DNA of 60,657 nt from JAQXGO01 sp045592445 (GTDB lineage Bacteria > Bacillota > Clostridia > UMGS1883 > UMGS1540): positions 1-60,657 of the forward strand of contig JAZNUV010000032.1 of assembly GCA_045592445.1 (NCBI GenBank), given 5' to 3'. The notes under the pieces were generated by a model, which did not search any database, was not told where the DNA came from, and worked only from the letters and a program-made list of their open reading frames with translations. This document shows, in pieces, positions 1 through 8,929 of the stretch; within the stretch, counting starts at the first letter, position 1; each line of letters begins with the position of its first letter. Position numbers and translations under genes: made by a program.

Positions 1-1254
1 AAAGGTCTTGACAGTGAACTGACGATGGAAGCGATCGACCGCGCTTGTGAACTGATAGAAATGCTTGGCGCAGGTACGGTGGTCGGCGGTGCCGTTGACA
101 TATATCCCGCTCTGCCCGAAAAACGTGTTTTCACGCTTTCACCTCAGAAAATCAATGCGTTTTTGGGTACGGATATTGCCGCAGGACGTATGGTGGATAT
201 TTTAACTGCCATTGGATTTCGGGTGGAAGGGGACAAGGTAGAAGCACCCTCCTTCCGTGCAGATATAGAAGAATTTGCTGATATTGCAGAGGAAATTGCC
301 CGCTTTTACGGGTATACGGAAATTCCGTCTACACCGCTGCACGGCGTTTCGGGCATCGGCGGGCGCAATCGCGCACAGGCGATGGAAGAAAAAATTGCGG
401 ATTTGCTTGCATCACTTGGCTACTATGAAGTGATGACCTCATCCTTTACAAAGCGGGATGCCGCTTCCATGCTCGGACAAACCGACGCGGGCGTGATTGC
501 AATCCGAAATCCCTTAGGGGAAGAAAATGCTGTTATGCGGCATACGCTTTTGCATACCAATTTAGAGGTATTGGCGCACAACTTTAACCAACGCACACGC
601 GCGGCACATACTTTTGAAATCGGTAAAATTTATAAGGATTTAGACGAAAAAACGCTGGCGAAGGAGCCGAAAATGCTCTTTATCGGCGGCTATGATACAG
701 ACTTTTTCAGCTTAAAGGGCACGATTGAGGAACTTTTGGACGCAGTCGGCGCGCAGGATGTACGGTTTAAGGCGGCGCCGCCTTCTAAAACATTCCATCC
801 GGGCAAATCAGCAATTCTTCTCCTCGACGGGGAGGAAGCAGGCATATTCGGTGAAATTCATCCGGAGGTAGCAGTTCGCTATGGGCTTGAGACCGAGGTG
901 TACGCGGCGGAGCTTTCCTTTGAAAAGATTTTGGGGTCCGCCACCGAAGTGAGACAGTATAAGTCTTTGGCACGGTTCCCCGCTGTCAGTCGCGACCTTG
1001 CCATTTTAATTGATGATACAGTAGCGGCAGCAGATGTTTTCGAGGTTATAAAGAAGTATGCGGGCGGTAAAGCGGAAGAAATTAAGCTTTTTGACGTATA
1101 TCGCGGAAAACAGGTGCCCGAAGGAAAAAAGAGTATGGCATACAGCATCACATTCCGTGCACAGGATAAGACCTTAAGCGATGCGGATGTAAGCCGTATT
1201 ACGGATAAAATTTTGCGTATGTTGGAAAAGGAATTTGGTGCAGTACAAAGATAA
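1..1254 (+). CDS. pheT: Phenylalanine--tRNA ligase beta subunit (3' part)
   Basis: Charges tRNA-Phe as part of the cytoplasmic alpha2-beta2 synthetase. The reading frame is open from base 1, so the 5' half of the gene lies outside the window and about 417 C-terminal residues are visible. They begin in the B3/B4 region, then show a B5 domain (from VFTLSPQKINAF to a stretch around FADIAEEIARFYGY), a catalytic-core-like domain with the RNPLGEENAVMR stretch, and a C-terminal FDX-ACB anticodon-binding domain (from RFPAVSRDLAILI to the RITDKIL helix). The stop codon lies just upstream of the next gene's ribosome binding site, so the two are probably co-transcribed. Confidence 0.96.
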   Translation, partial: KGLDSELTMEAIDRACELIEMLGAGTVVGGAVDIYPALPEKRVFTLSPQKINAFLGTDIAAGRMVDILTAIGFRVEGDKVEAPSFRADIEEFADIAEEIARFYGYTEIPSTPLHGVSGIGGRNRAQAMEEKIADLLASLGYYEVMTSSFTKRDAASMLGQTDAGVIAIRNPLGEENAVMRHTLLHTNLEVLAHNFNQRTRAAHTFEIGKIYKDLDEKTLAKEPKMLFIGGYDTDFFSLKGTIEELLDAVGAQDVRFKAAPPSKTFHPGKSAILLLDGEEAGIFGEIHPEVAVRYGLETEVYAAELSFEKILGSATEVRQYKSLARFPAVSRDLAILIDDTVAAADVFEVIKKYAGGKAEEIKLFDVYRGKQVPEGKKSMAYSITFRAQDKTLSDADVSRITDKILRMLEKEFGAVQR

Positions 1255-1282
1255 TATTGCTTTGCATGAAAGAAGGAAACGT

Positions 1283-1831
1283 ATGGAATATACAATGGAA
1301 ATTGCGGGACTTACAAGGCATTTGCCGCTTTGCCCCATTGGTGAGGATCTGTATATTGGTGCATTTATTCTGTTCGGGGACACACCCCTTACAGAGGCCG
1401 CAGCGGCCGCCCTTCTCAAAAAAGCACCGCCGTTTGACGTTTTAATTACAGCGGAGTCAAAAGGCATACCGCTTGCATATGAGATGGCGCGGCAAAGTGG
1501 CAAACCGTATGTGGTGGCAAGGAAAGGCGCAAAGCTTTATATGCGGGATATTTTGTCGGTTGATGTCAGGTCCATTACCACGGAAAAACTGCAGACTTTA
1601 TACATTGGCGGTGACGAGGCAGATCGAATGCGCGGCAAACGCGTCCTTTTGGTGGATGACGTGATCAGCACGGGTGCGTCGCTTTCTGCATTGGAAACAC
1701 TTGTCGAACGTGTGGAGGGTACTATCATTGGCAGAATGGCCGTGCTCGCGGAGGGAGACGCCGCAAAAAGAAACGATATTCTGTATTTGGAGGAGTTGCC
1801 GCTTTTTCGAAAGGACGGCACAAAGCTATAA
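1283..1831 (+). CDS. Purine-type phosphoribosyltransferase
   Basis: A 182-residue type I phosphoribosyltransferase, most like adenine phosphoribosyltransferases. The PRPP-binding loop VLLVDDVISTGAS lies around residues 128-140, with an upstream ITAESKGIPLAYEMA segment typical of the Apt/Xpt fold. I chose the ATG at 1283 because AGAAGGAAAC sits 3-10 bases before it; the in-frame start at 1235 would overlap pheT and has no ribosome binding site. The stop overlaps the next start (TAATG), implying translational coupling. The base specificity (adenine, xanthine, or a regulatory role) cannot be read from the sequence. Confidence 0.85.
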   Translation: MEYTMEIAGLTRHLPLCPIGEDLYIGAFILFGDTPLTEAAAAALLKKAPPFDVLITAESKGIPLAYEMARQSGKPYVVARKGAKLYMRDILSVDVRSITTEKLQTLYIGGDEADRMRGKRVLLVDDVISTGASLSALETLVERVEGTIIGRMAVLAEGDAAKRNDILYLEELPLFRKDGTKL

Positions 1832-3285
1832 TGTCGAAAAAAAACCAACAAGGCGAGAAAATGGAGAGAGTGCTCGAAGCACTCCTCCACCGCATTCTGT
1901 ATCGCGTAGAGCTTCCGAAAAAAGACGTGCGTGGTATGCGTGCGGACTTTCTGCGCCTTTTTTCTTTTTATCAGGCAGAGGGACTTTCGCCCAAGGCGAT
2001 ACGTCTTCGCGTTGGCGAAGATATATTGGGTGACTTTTATCGGTCGCCGCGTCCCGATGACTGGTACCCCTTAGACAGTGCAGCTAAGGTATATCCGCTT
2101 TCACTTACCCATACGCGGATGACGATGTTTCGCGTTTCAGCATATTTAAAAAACCCCGTACAGCCTGCTGTTTTACAGGTGGCACTTTTATCCTGTATCA
2201 AACGTTTTCCGATGTTTGCAGTCAGCCTAAGGCGCGGTGTTTTTTGGCATTATTTAGATGGCATTCGCCGTCGCTTTTGTGTGGAAGAGGAGAGTGAAGC
2301 GCCCTGCACATATATGTCGATGCGTACGAAAAATGCACCCTGCTTTAAAGTGCGCTACTATAAAAACAGAATTTCAGCAGAGTTTTTTCATGCACTTACG
2401 GATGGAAGCGGTGCAATGGTTTTCTTAAAGACCCTGCTTTCGGAATATTTGCGTCTTTTGGGTATCGAGGTCGAAAAGGACGAATCCATCCTGGATGTTT
2501 CCGCATCACCCTTGGCGGAGGAGGCGGAAAACGCTTTTTTAAATACTGCGAAAGATGCTAAGGCGTGCGGATTTATGCAGCATCAGGCATTGCAAATCGG
2601 GCAGAAAAAACGAAAGTGCCGCACGGCACGTATTATGCAGTTTCAGATGCCGGCGGACAAACTATTGGAGGCGGCGCATAATCAAGATGCGACTGTAACT
2701 GCCTTTTTATCTGCCGCAATCCTTCGTGCCGCACGGGAGAGTATACCGTATGCGGCGGCGGGGGACCGCTTGCAAGTGCAAGTGCCCGTCAATATGCGGC
2801 AGGTATATCCGACAAAATCACTTCGAAATTTTTCACTATATGCGGTTTTGAGTGTAGAATATCAAGAAGAAAATCCGTTGCCGCTTGTCAAAGAACAACT
2901 TGCAGCTTCTACGGAAAAAGCGTATTTAGACGGCATGCTCCACAGTACGCGGAATATGACAGAAAATCCAGTAGTACGCTATATGCCGCTGGGTCTAAAA
3001 GGTGCGGCACTTCGGAAAATTTACGGTTTTTTAGGGGAAAAGGTTTTAACTTCAACCCTTTCCAATATTGGTGTCGTGAAAAACGAGTTCGGTGGGAAGG
3101 TGGAACGGTTTGATGCCATGATCGGCTCGGCATACCCCACCAATACGAAATGTGCACTCATTTCATATCAAAATTGTGCGATACTTAGTATTTCCTCGCG
3201 AATTCGGGATAATATGTTTGAGGAAAGACTCTACCATATTTTGCGGAAGGCGGGCATTCCGATAGAAGTGGAGGGGACAGTATGA
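1831..3285 (+). CDS. Condensation-fold acyltransferase-like protein (COG4908 / alcohol acetyltransferase type)
   Basis: A 484-residue cytoplasmic protein with the layout of the CAT/condensation-domain superfamily. The active-site-like motif FHALTDGSGAM (His187, Asp191, Gly192) matches HxxxDG, where the His acts as general base in acyl transfer. The C-terminal half has the expected pseudo-duplicated lobe, including STLSNIGVV near residue 410. No carrier-protein or adenylation domain is fused. The start at 1831 overlaps the previous stop; the ATG at 1861, preceded by AAGGCGAG, is an equally reasonable start. It is translationally coupled (ATGA) to the next membrane protein. Substrates are unknown; an alcohol, sugar or lipid acyl acceptor is possible. 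Confidence 0.7.
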   Translation: MSKKNQQGEKMERVLEALLHRILYRVELPKKDVRGMRADFLRLFSFYQAEGLSPKAIRLRVGEDILGDFYRSPRPDDWYPLDSAAKVYPLSLTHTRMTMFRVSAYLKNPVQPAVLQVALLSCIKRFPMFAVSLRRGVFWHYLDGIRRRFCVEEESEAPCTYMSMRTKNAPCFKVRYYKNRISAEFFHALTDGSGAMVFLKTLLSEYLRLLGIEVEKDESILDVSASPLAEEAENAFLNTAKDAKACGFMQHQALQIGQKKRKCRTARIMQFQMPADKLLEAAHNQDATVTAFLSAAILRAARESIPYAAAGDRLQVQVPVNMRQVYPTKSLRNFSLYAVLSVEYQEENPLPLVKEQLAASTEKAYLDGMLHSTRNMTENPVVRYMPLGLKGAALRKIYGFLGEKVLTSTLSNIGVVKNEFGGKVERFDAMIGSAYPTNTKCALISYQNCAILSISSRIRDNMFEERLYHILRKAGIPIEVEGTV

Positions 3286-3944
3286 GGATTTGTGATGCGT
3301 GCGGCGCGCGCTTCGGAGAAGGTTTTTCATTTTGCCCGATATGTAAAATGGAGACGGCGGAGCCTGCAAATCGAGATGCAGCACTTTATCCGCCATGCCG
3401 CAATAAGGCACGCGCAGCGTCTGTTTTACGTCTTATCGGCATCTGCGTTTTATGGGGCGGTATTTTGGCAAGTGTAGTCGTCAATCTTGCGGTAGGCGGC
3501 GCCCCGTGGTGCTTATATGTTTTGTCTGGCACTTTTACACTCTACGTGTTGGCGTTCGGCGATCATTTTATGGAAAATAGTGTCGTAGAGCGCATCGCTT
3601 CAGGCGGCTTGGCAATATCACTTCTTCTTTTTGTGATAGAACGGCTGACGGACAGTGGCCGCTGGGCAACGCATATTGCGGTGCCAATGGTTCTTTTTGC
3701 CGCACTTTTGGCGGCGGCACTTATTTATCTGATTCGTTTTGATACACAAAGAAACACCTTTTTGTCTCCGCTTGCCATTATCTTAGGCTCTTTGTGTGCG
3801 GCCGGGTTTTCACTTTTTGGCGGCAATCCACTACATTGGCCACTGATTGTGCTTTCAGGGGTATCACTTCTTGTTATGGTGGTGACGGGGATACTCTACC
3901 GAAAGCCCTTTATGACTGAATTGAGAAAAAAATTGCATCGGTAG
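3282..3944 (+). CDS. Zinc-ribbon membrane protein (DUF6320-like)
   Basis: A 220-residue protein that starts with a rubredoxin-like zinc ribbon (CDACG at residues 4-8, CPIC at 18-21), followed by a short linker and about six hydrophobic helices from residue 50 to 205, ending in a basic tail. Its ATG overlaps the stop of the acyltransferase gene. From memory of clostridial genomes this domain often sits next to condensation-fold acyltransferases, so the pair may work together at the membrane. The family name is from recollection of architecture, not from a search. Confidence 0.6.
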   Translation: MRICDACGARFGEGFSFCPICKMETAEPANRDAALYPPCRNKARAASVLRLIGICVLWGGILASVVVNLAVGGAPWCLYVLSGTFTLYVLAFGDHFMENSVVERIASGGLAISLLLFVIERLTDSGRWATHIAVPMVLFAALLAAALIYLIRFDTQRNTFLSPLAIILGSLCAAGFSLFGGNPLHWPLIVLSGVSLLVMVVTGILYRKPFMTELRKKLHR

Positions 3945-3976
3945 GATGCAGGTATAAAAAGAAAGGATGCGTAAAG

Positions 3977-5293
3977 ATGCAGGGAACAGTAAAAATAGTA
4001 AATGTGAATGCAAACGCAAACGCCATTTTATCTGCCGCCGGGCGGATTTCGACAACCAAGGGAACGGCAGATGAAATCTACGAAAAATCGTGCGGGAATG
4101 CTGATGAAACCAATATCAGGCTGATTGAAAAGGTGTTGGCGTCAGGACATTTGTCGGTGCTTGAGCATGTGTACTTCAATCTTTCGTTTGACAACGTTTC
4201 GGTCGCGGTTGAACAGTTTATGATTGAGTTTCGTCTGGCGTCCTTTACGGTAAAATCCCGTCGCTATGTGGATTTTACCGATATGGGGTATTATGTGCCT
4301 GACTTTGGAAATAATGCAGCACTCAAAGAGGCATACCACACGCATATGCGCTATCTTTTCGATACCTATGCGTATTTTCTTGAAAAAGGTGTGCCGAAGG
4401 AAGATGCGCGGTTTATCCTGCCGTATGCCTTTTGCAGTAATTTTTACTGCTCGATGAATGCGCGGGAGCTTGTGCATGTACTGCGGGAGATGGTTGCAGG
4501 GCGCGGCACGACACAGCCCGAAATCTACGCGCTCGGCACAATGCTTTTAAAAGCGTGCAAAGAGATGTTTCCGTACTTCCCCGTCGAGGTGGGACAGCTG
4601 CAGGAAAATACAGTTTTTTCTCAGGAAAAGCAAGTGCCCGAGGCAGAACTTGTTTCAATTTTGAGCGGAACAGAAAATCCCGAACTTATTTTAAAAGAGG
4701 CATACAAATTGCAAAATGGTGCGGAAAGCGGTATGCCCGATATGAAGATGCTTTTGGGAAGGGCAAGAATGCGTGAACTGGAGCAGCTGCACTACACGAT
4801 TTCATTTAATAAAATTTCGCTCGCAAGCCTTACGCATTTGGCGCGGCACCGTATGCAATCGCTTCTTGTACCTGACTTTCGGCGCGTTTGCGATTTTTCA
4901 GCTTTTGTTGTACCAAAGAGCATTATAAAGGCAGGAGAAGAGGCGCGCTATCGCGAGGTCTTTCAAAAGAGCAAGGCAGCGGCAAAGGCGCTTTTGGCGC
5001 TCGGCCTTTCAGATTGCGACCGTATGTATCTTTTCCTAAGCGGTCTTACCATTCGTGTGATGACAACAATGAATGCGCATGAACTCTTCATATTCTTCCG
5101 CCTTAGGACCTGCAATCGTGCACAATGGGAAATTAAAAATTGCGCGGACGCGCTACTCGGCCTTCTGCGCGCCAAATACCCTGACGTATTTTGCGCAATG
5201 GGACCTTCCTGCTATGCACAGGGGAAATGCCCCGAAGGGAAGATGAGCTGCAAAGAGATGCAAAAGATGTGCGAGATTTACGGAAAACAGTGA
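3977..5293 (+). CDS. thyX: Tandem-fused flavin-dependent thymidylate synthase
   Basis: ThyX makes dTMP from dUMP with methylene-tetrahydrofolate and FAD. Family members are usually about 220-250 residues and homotetrameric; this one is 438 residues and holds two ThyX-like halves. Half 1 (about 5-200) has SGHLSVLEH (56-64), then EFRLASFTVKSRRYV (84-98), which keeps the SxRY part but has lost the RHR, and a SMNARELVHVLREMV helix. Half 2 (about 225-438) has RHRMQSLLVPDFRRV (290-304), which keeps RHR but lost SxRY, then TMNAHELFIFFRLRTCN and RAQWEIK, and ends in a Cys-rich tail (SC-GKCPEGKMSC, 411-425). The halves look complementary. AAAGGATG precedes the ATG; the gene follows the membrane protein by 32 bases. 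Confidence 0.85.
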   Translation: MQGTVKIVNVNANANAILSAAGRISTTKGTADEIYEKSCGNADETNIRLIEKVLASGHLSVLEHVYFNLSFDNVSVAVEQFMIEFRLASFTVKSRRYVDFTDMGYYVPDFGNNAALKEAYHTHMRYLFDTYAYFLEKGVPKEDARFILPYAFCSNFYCSMNARELVHVLREMVAGRGTTQPEIYALGTMLLKACKEMFPYFPVEVGQLQENTVFSQEKQVPEAELVSILSGTENPELILKEAYKLQNGAESGMPDMKMLLGRARMRELEQLHYTISFNKISLASLTHLARHRMQSLLVPDFRRVCDFSAFVVPKSIIKAGEEARYREVFQKSKAAAKALLALGLSDCDRMYLFLSGLTIRVMTTMNAHELFIFFRLRTCNRAQWEIKNCADALLGLLRAKYPDVFCAMGPSCYAQGKCPEGKMSCKEMQKMCEIYGKQ

Positions 5294-5405
5294 TGTGATT
5301 TAAAAGACATTTTAAAAGTGATTTGTGATTCGATTTATAGGATAAAAATGCAATATAGTTATATTTTTGCGTGTAATAATACAAGTATACCGTAAGGAAC
5401 AATGT

Positions 5406-5411
5406 TATAAT
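5406..5411 (+). promoter_or_regulatory. Extended -10 element upstream of fucI
   Basis: TATAAT preceded by TGt (5403-5405). The -35 position (AAGTAT) is poor, so this would be an extended -10 promoter that may need an activator. It lies in the 156-base gap between thyX and fucI, where no thyX terminator is evident. Confidence 0.5.
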
Positions 5412-5449
5412 TGTAGTAGGAAACGAAATGTAAAAGGAGGAGAAAGTAC

Positions 5450-7261
5450 ATGGCAAAAAATCATATGTGTGATTCATATCCCGTAATCGGCATACGCCCG
5501 ATTATCGACGGACGGCGCGGTGCCTTAAAGCTTCGCGAAAGCCTTGAGGACCAAACAATGGGTATGGCAATGGCGGCAAAAAAACTTTTTGAGGAGAATT
5601 TGCGCTATTCAAACGGCGAACCTGTAAAGGTTATTATCGCGGATACGACAATCGGCCGCGTGACAGAATCTGCCGCATGTGCGAATAAATTTAAAAAAGA
5701 AGGCGTAGACATTACGCTTAGCGTAACGCCCTGCTGGTGCTACGGCTCGGAAACGATGGATATGGACCCAATGACCATCAAAGGTGTATGGGGCTTTAAT
5801 GGTACGGAACGCCCGGGCGCTGTATATCTTGCAGCGGTGCTTGCCACTCATGCACAAAAAGGATTGCCCGCATTTGGCATTTATGGGCATGAGGTGCAGG
5901 ACAGAGACGATGTTACGAAAATCCCTGAGGACGTAAAAGAAAAGCTTTTGCGTTTCGGTCGTACAGCGATTGCCGCTGCCAGTATGCGCGGTAAGTCGTA
6001 CCTGCAAATCGGTTCGGTTTGCATGGGTATCGGTGGTTCAATTATGGACCAGGCATTTATGGAAGAATACCTCGGTATGCGCGTTGAATCCGTGGATGAA
6101 GTAGAAATTCTGCGCCGTATGGAAGAGGGCATCTATAACAAGGAAGAATATGAAAAAGCCCTTGCCTGGACGAAGGAACATTGCAAAGAAGGGCGGGACG
6201 ATAATCCCGATTTTGTAAAATTCACACCCGAGCAGAAAGAAAAACAATGGGAATTTACCATAAAAATGTACTGCATTATCAAAGACCTTATCCAGGGTAA
6301 TCCGAACTTACCTGAGGGCTGTGAGGAAGAAATGTGCGGGCATAATGCAATTTGCGCAGGATTCCAGGGGCAACGTCAATGGACGGATCATTGGCCGAAC
6401 TGTGATTATCCCGAAGCTATTTTAAACTCCACCTTTGATTTTGAGGGCAAAAAAGAACCGATTGCTTTTGCAACGGAAAATGATGTTTTGAATGGTATTG
6501 GCCTTCTTTTTGGAAAACTTCTTACGAACCGCGCACAGATTTTTGCTGATGTGCGTACCTTCTGGTCCCCCGAAGCCACAAAACGCGTTACGGGCTATGA
6601 TTTTGAAGGCCGCGCAAAGGAAAACGGCGGTATTATTCACCTTCTCAATTCCGGTGCGGCATGTCTGGATGCGTGCGGCGAGTGCCGTGACGAAAACGGC
6701 AATGCAGTTATGAAGGAATGGTGGGACGTAACGGAAGAGGATATCAAGAAAATGACGGATGCGACCGTATGGTGCGAAGCCGGATATGATAACTTCCGCG
6801 GCGGCGGTTTCTCTTCTCACTTTACAACAAGAGCTGAAATGCCCGCTACGATGATGCGTTTAAATCTTGTCAAAGGCTTAGGCCCTGTTGTGCAGATTGC
6901 AGAAGGCTGGACAGTGAATTTGCCTGATGAGGTATCCGATACACTCATGGAACGCACAAATCCCACATGGCCCTGCACATGGTTCACACCGCGTTGTGAC
7001 GGCAAGGAAGGAAGCCCCTTCAAATCTGCTTATGATGTTATGAATAACTGGGGCGCAAATCACGGCGTAATTTCCTACGGTCATATCGGTGCTGATTTGA
7101 TTACGCTTTGTTCGATACTCAGAATCCCCGTATGCATGCATAATGTGTCAGAGGATAAAATATTCAGACCTGCAAGCTGGAACGCTTTCGGTATGGATAA
7201 AGAGGGACAAGATTACAGAGCGTGCCAGGCATATGGCCCCATGTACAAAAATATTCGGTAG
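5450..7261 (+). CDS. fucI: L-fucose isomerase
   Basis: Converts L-fucose to L-fuculose (also D-arabinose to D-ribulose), the entry step of fucose breakdown in the cytoplasm. The 603-residue length fits the family. Recognisable signatures are RPIIDGRRGALKLRESLE near the N-terminus, the metal-site stretches FATENDV and FADVRTFWSPE (Glu and Asp ligands), and a C-terminal NWGANHGVISYGHIGADL (His ligand region). AAAGGAGGAG precedes the ATG. It stands alone with its own terminator; fuculokinase, aldolase and transporter are not in the window, so they must lie elsewhere or the enzyme serves another aldose such as D-arabinose. Confidence 0.95.
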   Translation: MAKNHMCDSYPVIGIRPIIDGRRGALKLRESLEDQTMGMAMAAKKLFEENLRYSNGEPVKVIIADTTIGRVTESAACANKFKKEGVDITLSVTPCWCYGSETMDMDPMTIKGVWGFNGTERPGAVYLAAVLATHAQKGLPAFGIYGHEVQDRDDVTKIPEDVKEKLLRFGRTAIAAASMRGKSYLQIGSVCMGIGGSIMDQAFMEEYLGMRVESVDEVEILRRMEEGIYNKEEYEKALAWTKEHCKEGRDDNPDFVKFTPEQKEKQWEFTIKMYCIIKDLIQGNPNLPEGCEEEMCGHNAICAGFQGQRQWTDHWPNCDYPEAILNSTFDFEGKKEPIAFATENDVLNGIGLLFGKLLTNRAQIFADVRTFWSPEATKRVTGYDFEGRAKENGGIIHLLNSGAACLDACGECRDENGNAVMKEWWDVTEEDIKKMTDATVWCEAGYDNFRGGGFSSHFTTRAEMPATMMRLNLVKGLGPVVQIAEGWTVNLPDEVSDTLMERTNPTWPCTWFTPRCDGKEGSPFKSAYDVMNNWGANHGVISYGHIGADLITLCSILRIPVCMHNVSEDKIFRPASWNAFGMDKEGQDYRACQAYGPMYKNIR

Positions 7262-7328
7262 TCTCCAGCTTGGACTGAAAAAGCAAATTTGCTTTTGATA
7301 ATTTTAAAAATATCTTTTCTGAAAAAAG

Positions 7329-7369
7329 ACACCCGAGACAGTACACATGTACTGATTCGGGTGTTTTTT
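7329..7369 (+). terminator. Intrinsic terminator after fucI
   Basis: Hairpin with arms ACACCCGA and TCGGGTGT, an internal loop, an inner CAGTAC/GTACTG stem and a T-run. The remaining bases to the end of ylmH (7370-7538) hold no gene or clear element that I can see. Confidence 0.9.
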
Positions 7370-7538
7370 CGTTTATATTGTAGGGGGCTGTTTCAGTCAC
7401 CTTAGCTGTCTGTCCTTTTCGAATTGCGATCAGTCGGGTTCATTTTAGATTGGACGTTTTAAAAAAGGAGTCATGTTCCAAGGGAAAAGGATTACAATTT
7501 ATTTTAATTTACAAAATGGTAAAAAAGCTTGCAATTTA

Positions 7539-8318
7539 TTAAGAACCAAGGCGAAATGTGACAAAAATACGTCCTTTTCGGCTCTGCCCGCCAATGCGCT
7601 CAAGGTAGACACGGCCATGGCGATGCCACTTGATTTTATCGCCTTCACTTATGGAAAAGCTGGATTTGGAAACAATAAGGTCGTTTACATAAATTGCGCC
7701 GCTTTCTACTGCCGCTGTTGCCGCGGAACGGGGAACGCCGAAGGCGGCGCTTACGGCGGCATCAATACGAAGAGAGGAAAGTGTAACGGTTTTTTCTACT
7801 GTATCAGTCACGGGAACTGTAAGAGCAGAAATCGGCAATTCTGTAACGGAAAGACGCGTGCGGCCTGCGCTCGTAAGATTTGTGAGGATGAAATCGGCAA
7901 GCTCCGCACTGACAAGAAGCTGCGCGCTGTCCTTCGTGACAAGAATATCGCCGATGCCGTCACGCGAAAGACCAAGCCCCAAAACAGAACCAAGATAGTC
8001 GCGGTGTGTGGGAGGTTGGGGTGCAGAATGTGCAGCACAAAGGAGAGATATGGAATTCTCAGGCGGGCTATCCATATAGGAAGGCAAGAAAAACAACATT
8101 TTCCGTTCTGCATCTTCAAAGCCGCCCCATAAAACGGGCGGAACAGAAAAGGATTTTGCTGCCGTGCGTATGAGAGACTGCTGGCGCAAATCCAGAAAAT
8201 GAATGCTGGTCGGAATATCCCTTGCGATACAGAGCGCTTCCTTATCTAAAACATGTGCAAGTAAAAGCTTATCCTCTTCTGAGGCGGCAAATTGTTCAAT
8301 AAATTCTCTCTTTTTCAT
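7539..8318 (-). CDS. ylmH: YlmH-family S4-domain RNA-binding protein
   Basis: A 259-residue protein with the YlmH layout: an N-terminal helical segment, a central domain (YLGSVLGLGLSRDGIGDI around residues 108-125) and a C-terminal S4 RNA-binding domain (SSLRIDAAVSAAFGVPRSAA to VYVND-like IYVNDLIVSKSS, about 182-228). YlmH relatives bind ribosomal complexes and take part in ribosome rescue and division-linked processes in Firmicutes. Usually the gene lies near divIVA/sepF; here it stands alone, divergent from dut, with its own good promoter. Confidence 0.88.
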   Translation of the reverse strand: MKKREFIEQFAASEEDKLLLAHVLDKEALCIARDIPTSIHFLDLRQQSLIRTAAKSFSVPPVLWGGFEDAERKMLFFLPSYMDSPPENSISLLCAAHSAPQPPTHRDYLGSVLGLGLSRDGIGDILVTKDSAQLLVSAELADFILTNLTSAGRTRLSVTELPISALTVPVTDTVEKTVTLSSLRIDAAVSAAFGVPRSAATAAVESGAIYVNDLIVSKSSFSISEGDKIKWHRHGRVYLERIGGQSRKGRIFVTFRLGS

Positions 8319-8354
8319 AACTGCCTTCCAATCTTTGTTTTACGGGTTATACGA

Positions 8355-8383
8355 AGTATACCATATTTTACATATGATTTCAA
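8355..8383 (-). promoter_or_regulatory. Promoter of ylmH
   Basis: Reading the minus strand, -35 TTGAAA (8383-8378), a 17-base spacer and -10 TATACT (8360-8355). The start codon lies about 37 bases downstream. Confidence 0.75.
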
Positions 8384-8432
8384 TGGGAAAAAATATAGGG
8401 GAAAATATTATTTGTAAATTTTTAAAATACGT

Positions 8433-8461
8433 TTGCTTTTATGTGTGTTTTATATTATAAT
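8433..8461 (+). promoter_or_regulatory. Promoter of the dut-maf-mre run
   Basis: -35-like TTGCTT (8433-8438), 17-base spacer, perfect -10 TATAAT (8456-8461). It drives dut and probably the tightly spaced genes that follow. Confidence 0.6.
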
Positions 8462-8497
8462 GATAGATGAATATAGAAAAAAAGGAAATAAAACACA

Positions 8498-8929
8498 ATG
8501 GAAATGGAAATAAAATTATTGCGGCAGAGCGCCGTGCCAAGCTATAAAACAGATGGCGCAGCAGGGATTGACCTTGCGGCGTGTATAGAGGAAAGCATGT
8601 CGCTTTCGCCGATGGAGCGCAAAATGGTACCGACGGGGGTTTGCGTGGCAATCCCGAAGGGAAATGTGGGGTTGGTGTTTGCAAGAAGCGGTCTTGCAAC
8701 GCGCTACGGGATTACGCTGACAAACTGCGTGGGTGTCATCGACAGTGATTACAGAGGTGAAATCATGTGCAGTCTTATCAATCTCGGCGGTGAAACATAT
8801 ACGATAAATCCCGGGGACAGGATTGCGCAGCTTGTGATCATGCCTGCCCCGCAGGTGGCGATTCAGGTCACGGACAAACTTTCCGAGACGGAGAGAGGAG
8901 AGGGCGGCTTTGGCTCAACCGGCAGATAA
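8498..8929 (+). CDS. dut: dUTP diphosphatase
   Basis: Hydrolyses dUTP to dUMP, keeping uracil out of DNA and feeding ThyX. The 143-residue trimeric-type enzyme shows the five motifs in order: GAAGIDLAA (motif 1), ARSGLA (motif 2), GVIDSDYRGE with the catalytic Asp (motif 3), PGDRIAQLV (motif 4) and the C-terminal RGEGGFGSTGR (motif 5). AAAGGAAA lies 10 bases before the ATG. Its end overlaps the start of maf by 20 bases. Confidence 0.96.
   Translation: MEMEIKLLRQSAVPSYKTDGAAGIDLAACIEESMSLSPMERKMVPTGVCVAIPKGNVGLVFARSGLATRYGITLTNCVGVIDSDYRGEIMCSLINLGGETYTINPGDRIAQLVIMPAPQVAIQVTDKLSETERGEGGFGSTGR

Noticed and set aside
7473..8132. Open frame of 219 codons on the plus strand opposite ylmH
   Set aside because: It is the complement of a clear S4-domain gene with its own promoter; composition is odd and no family motif is seen.
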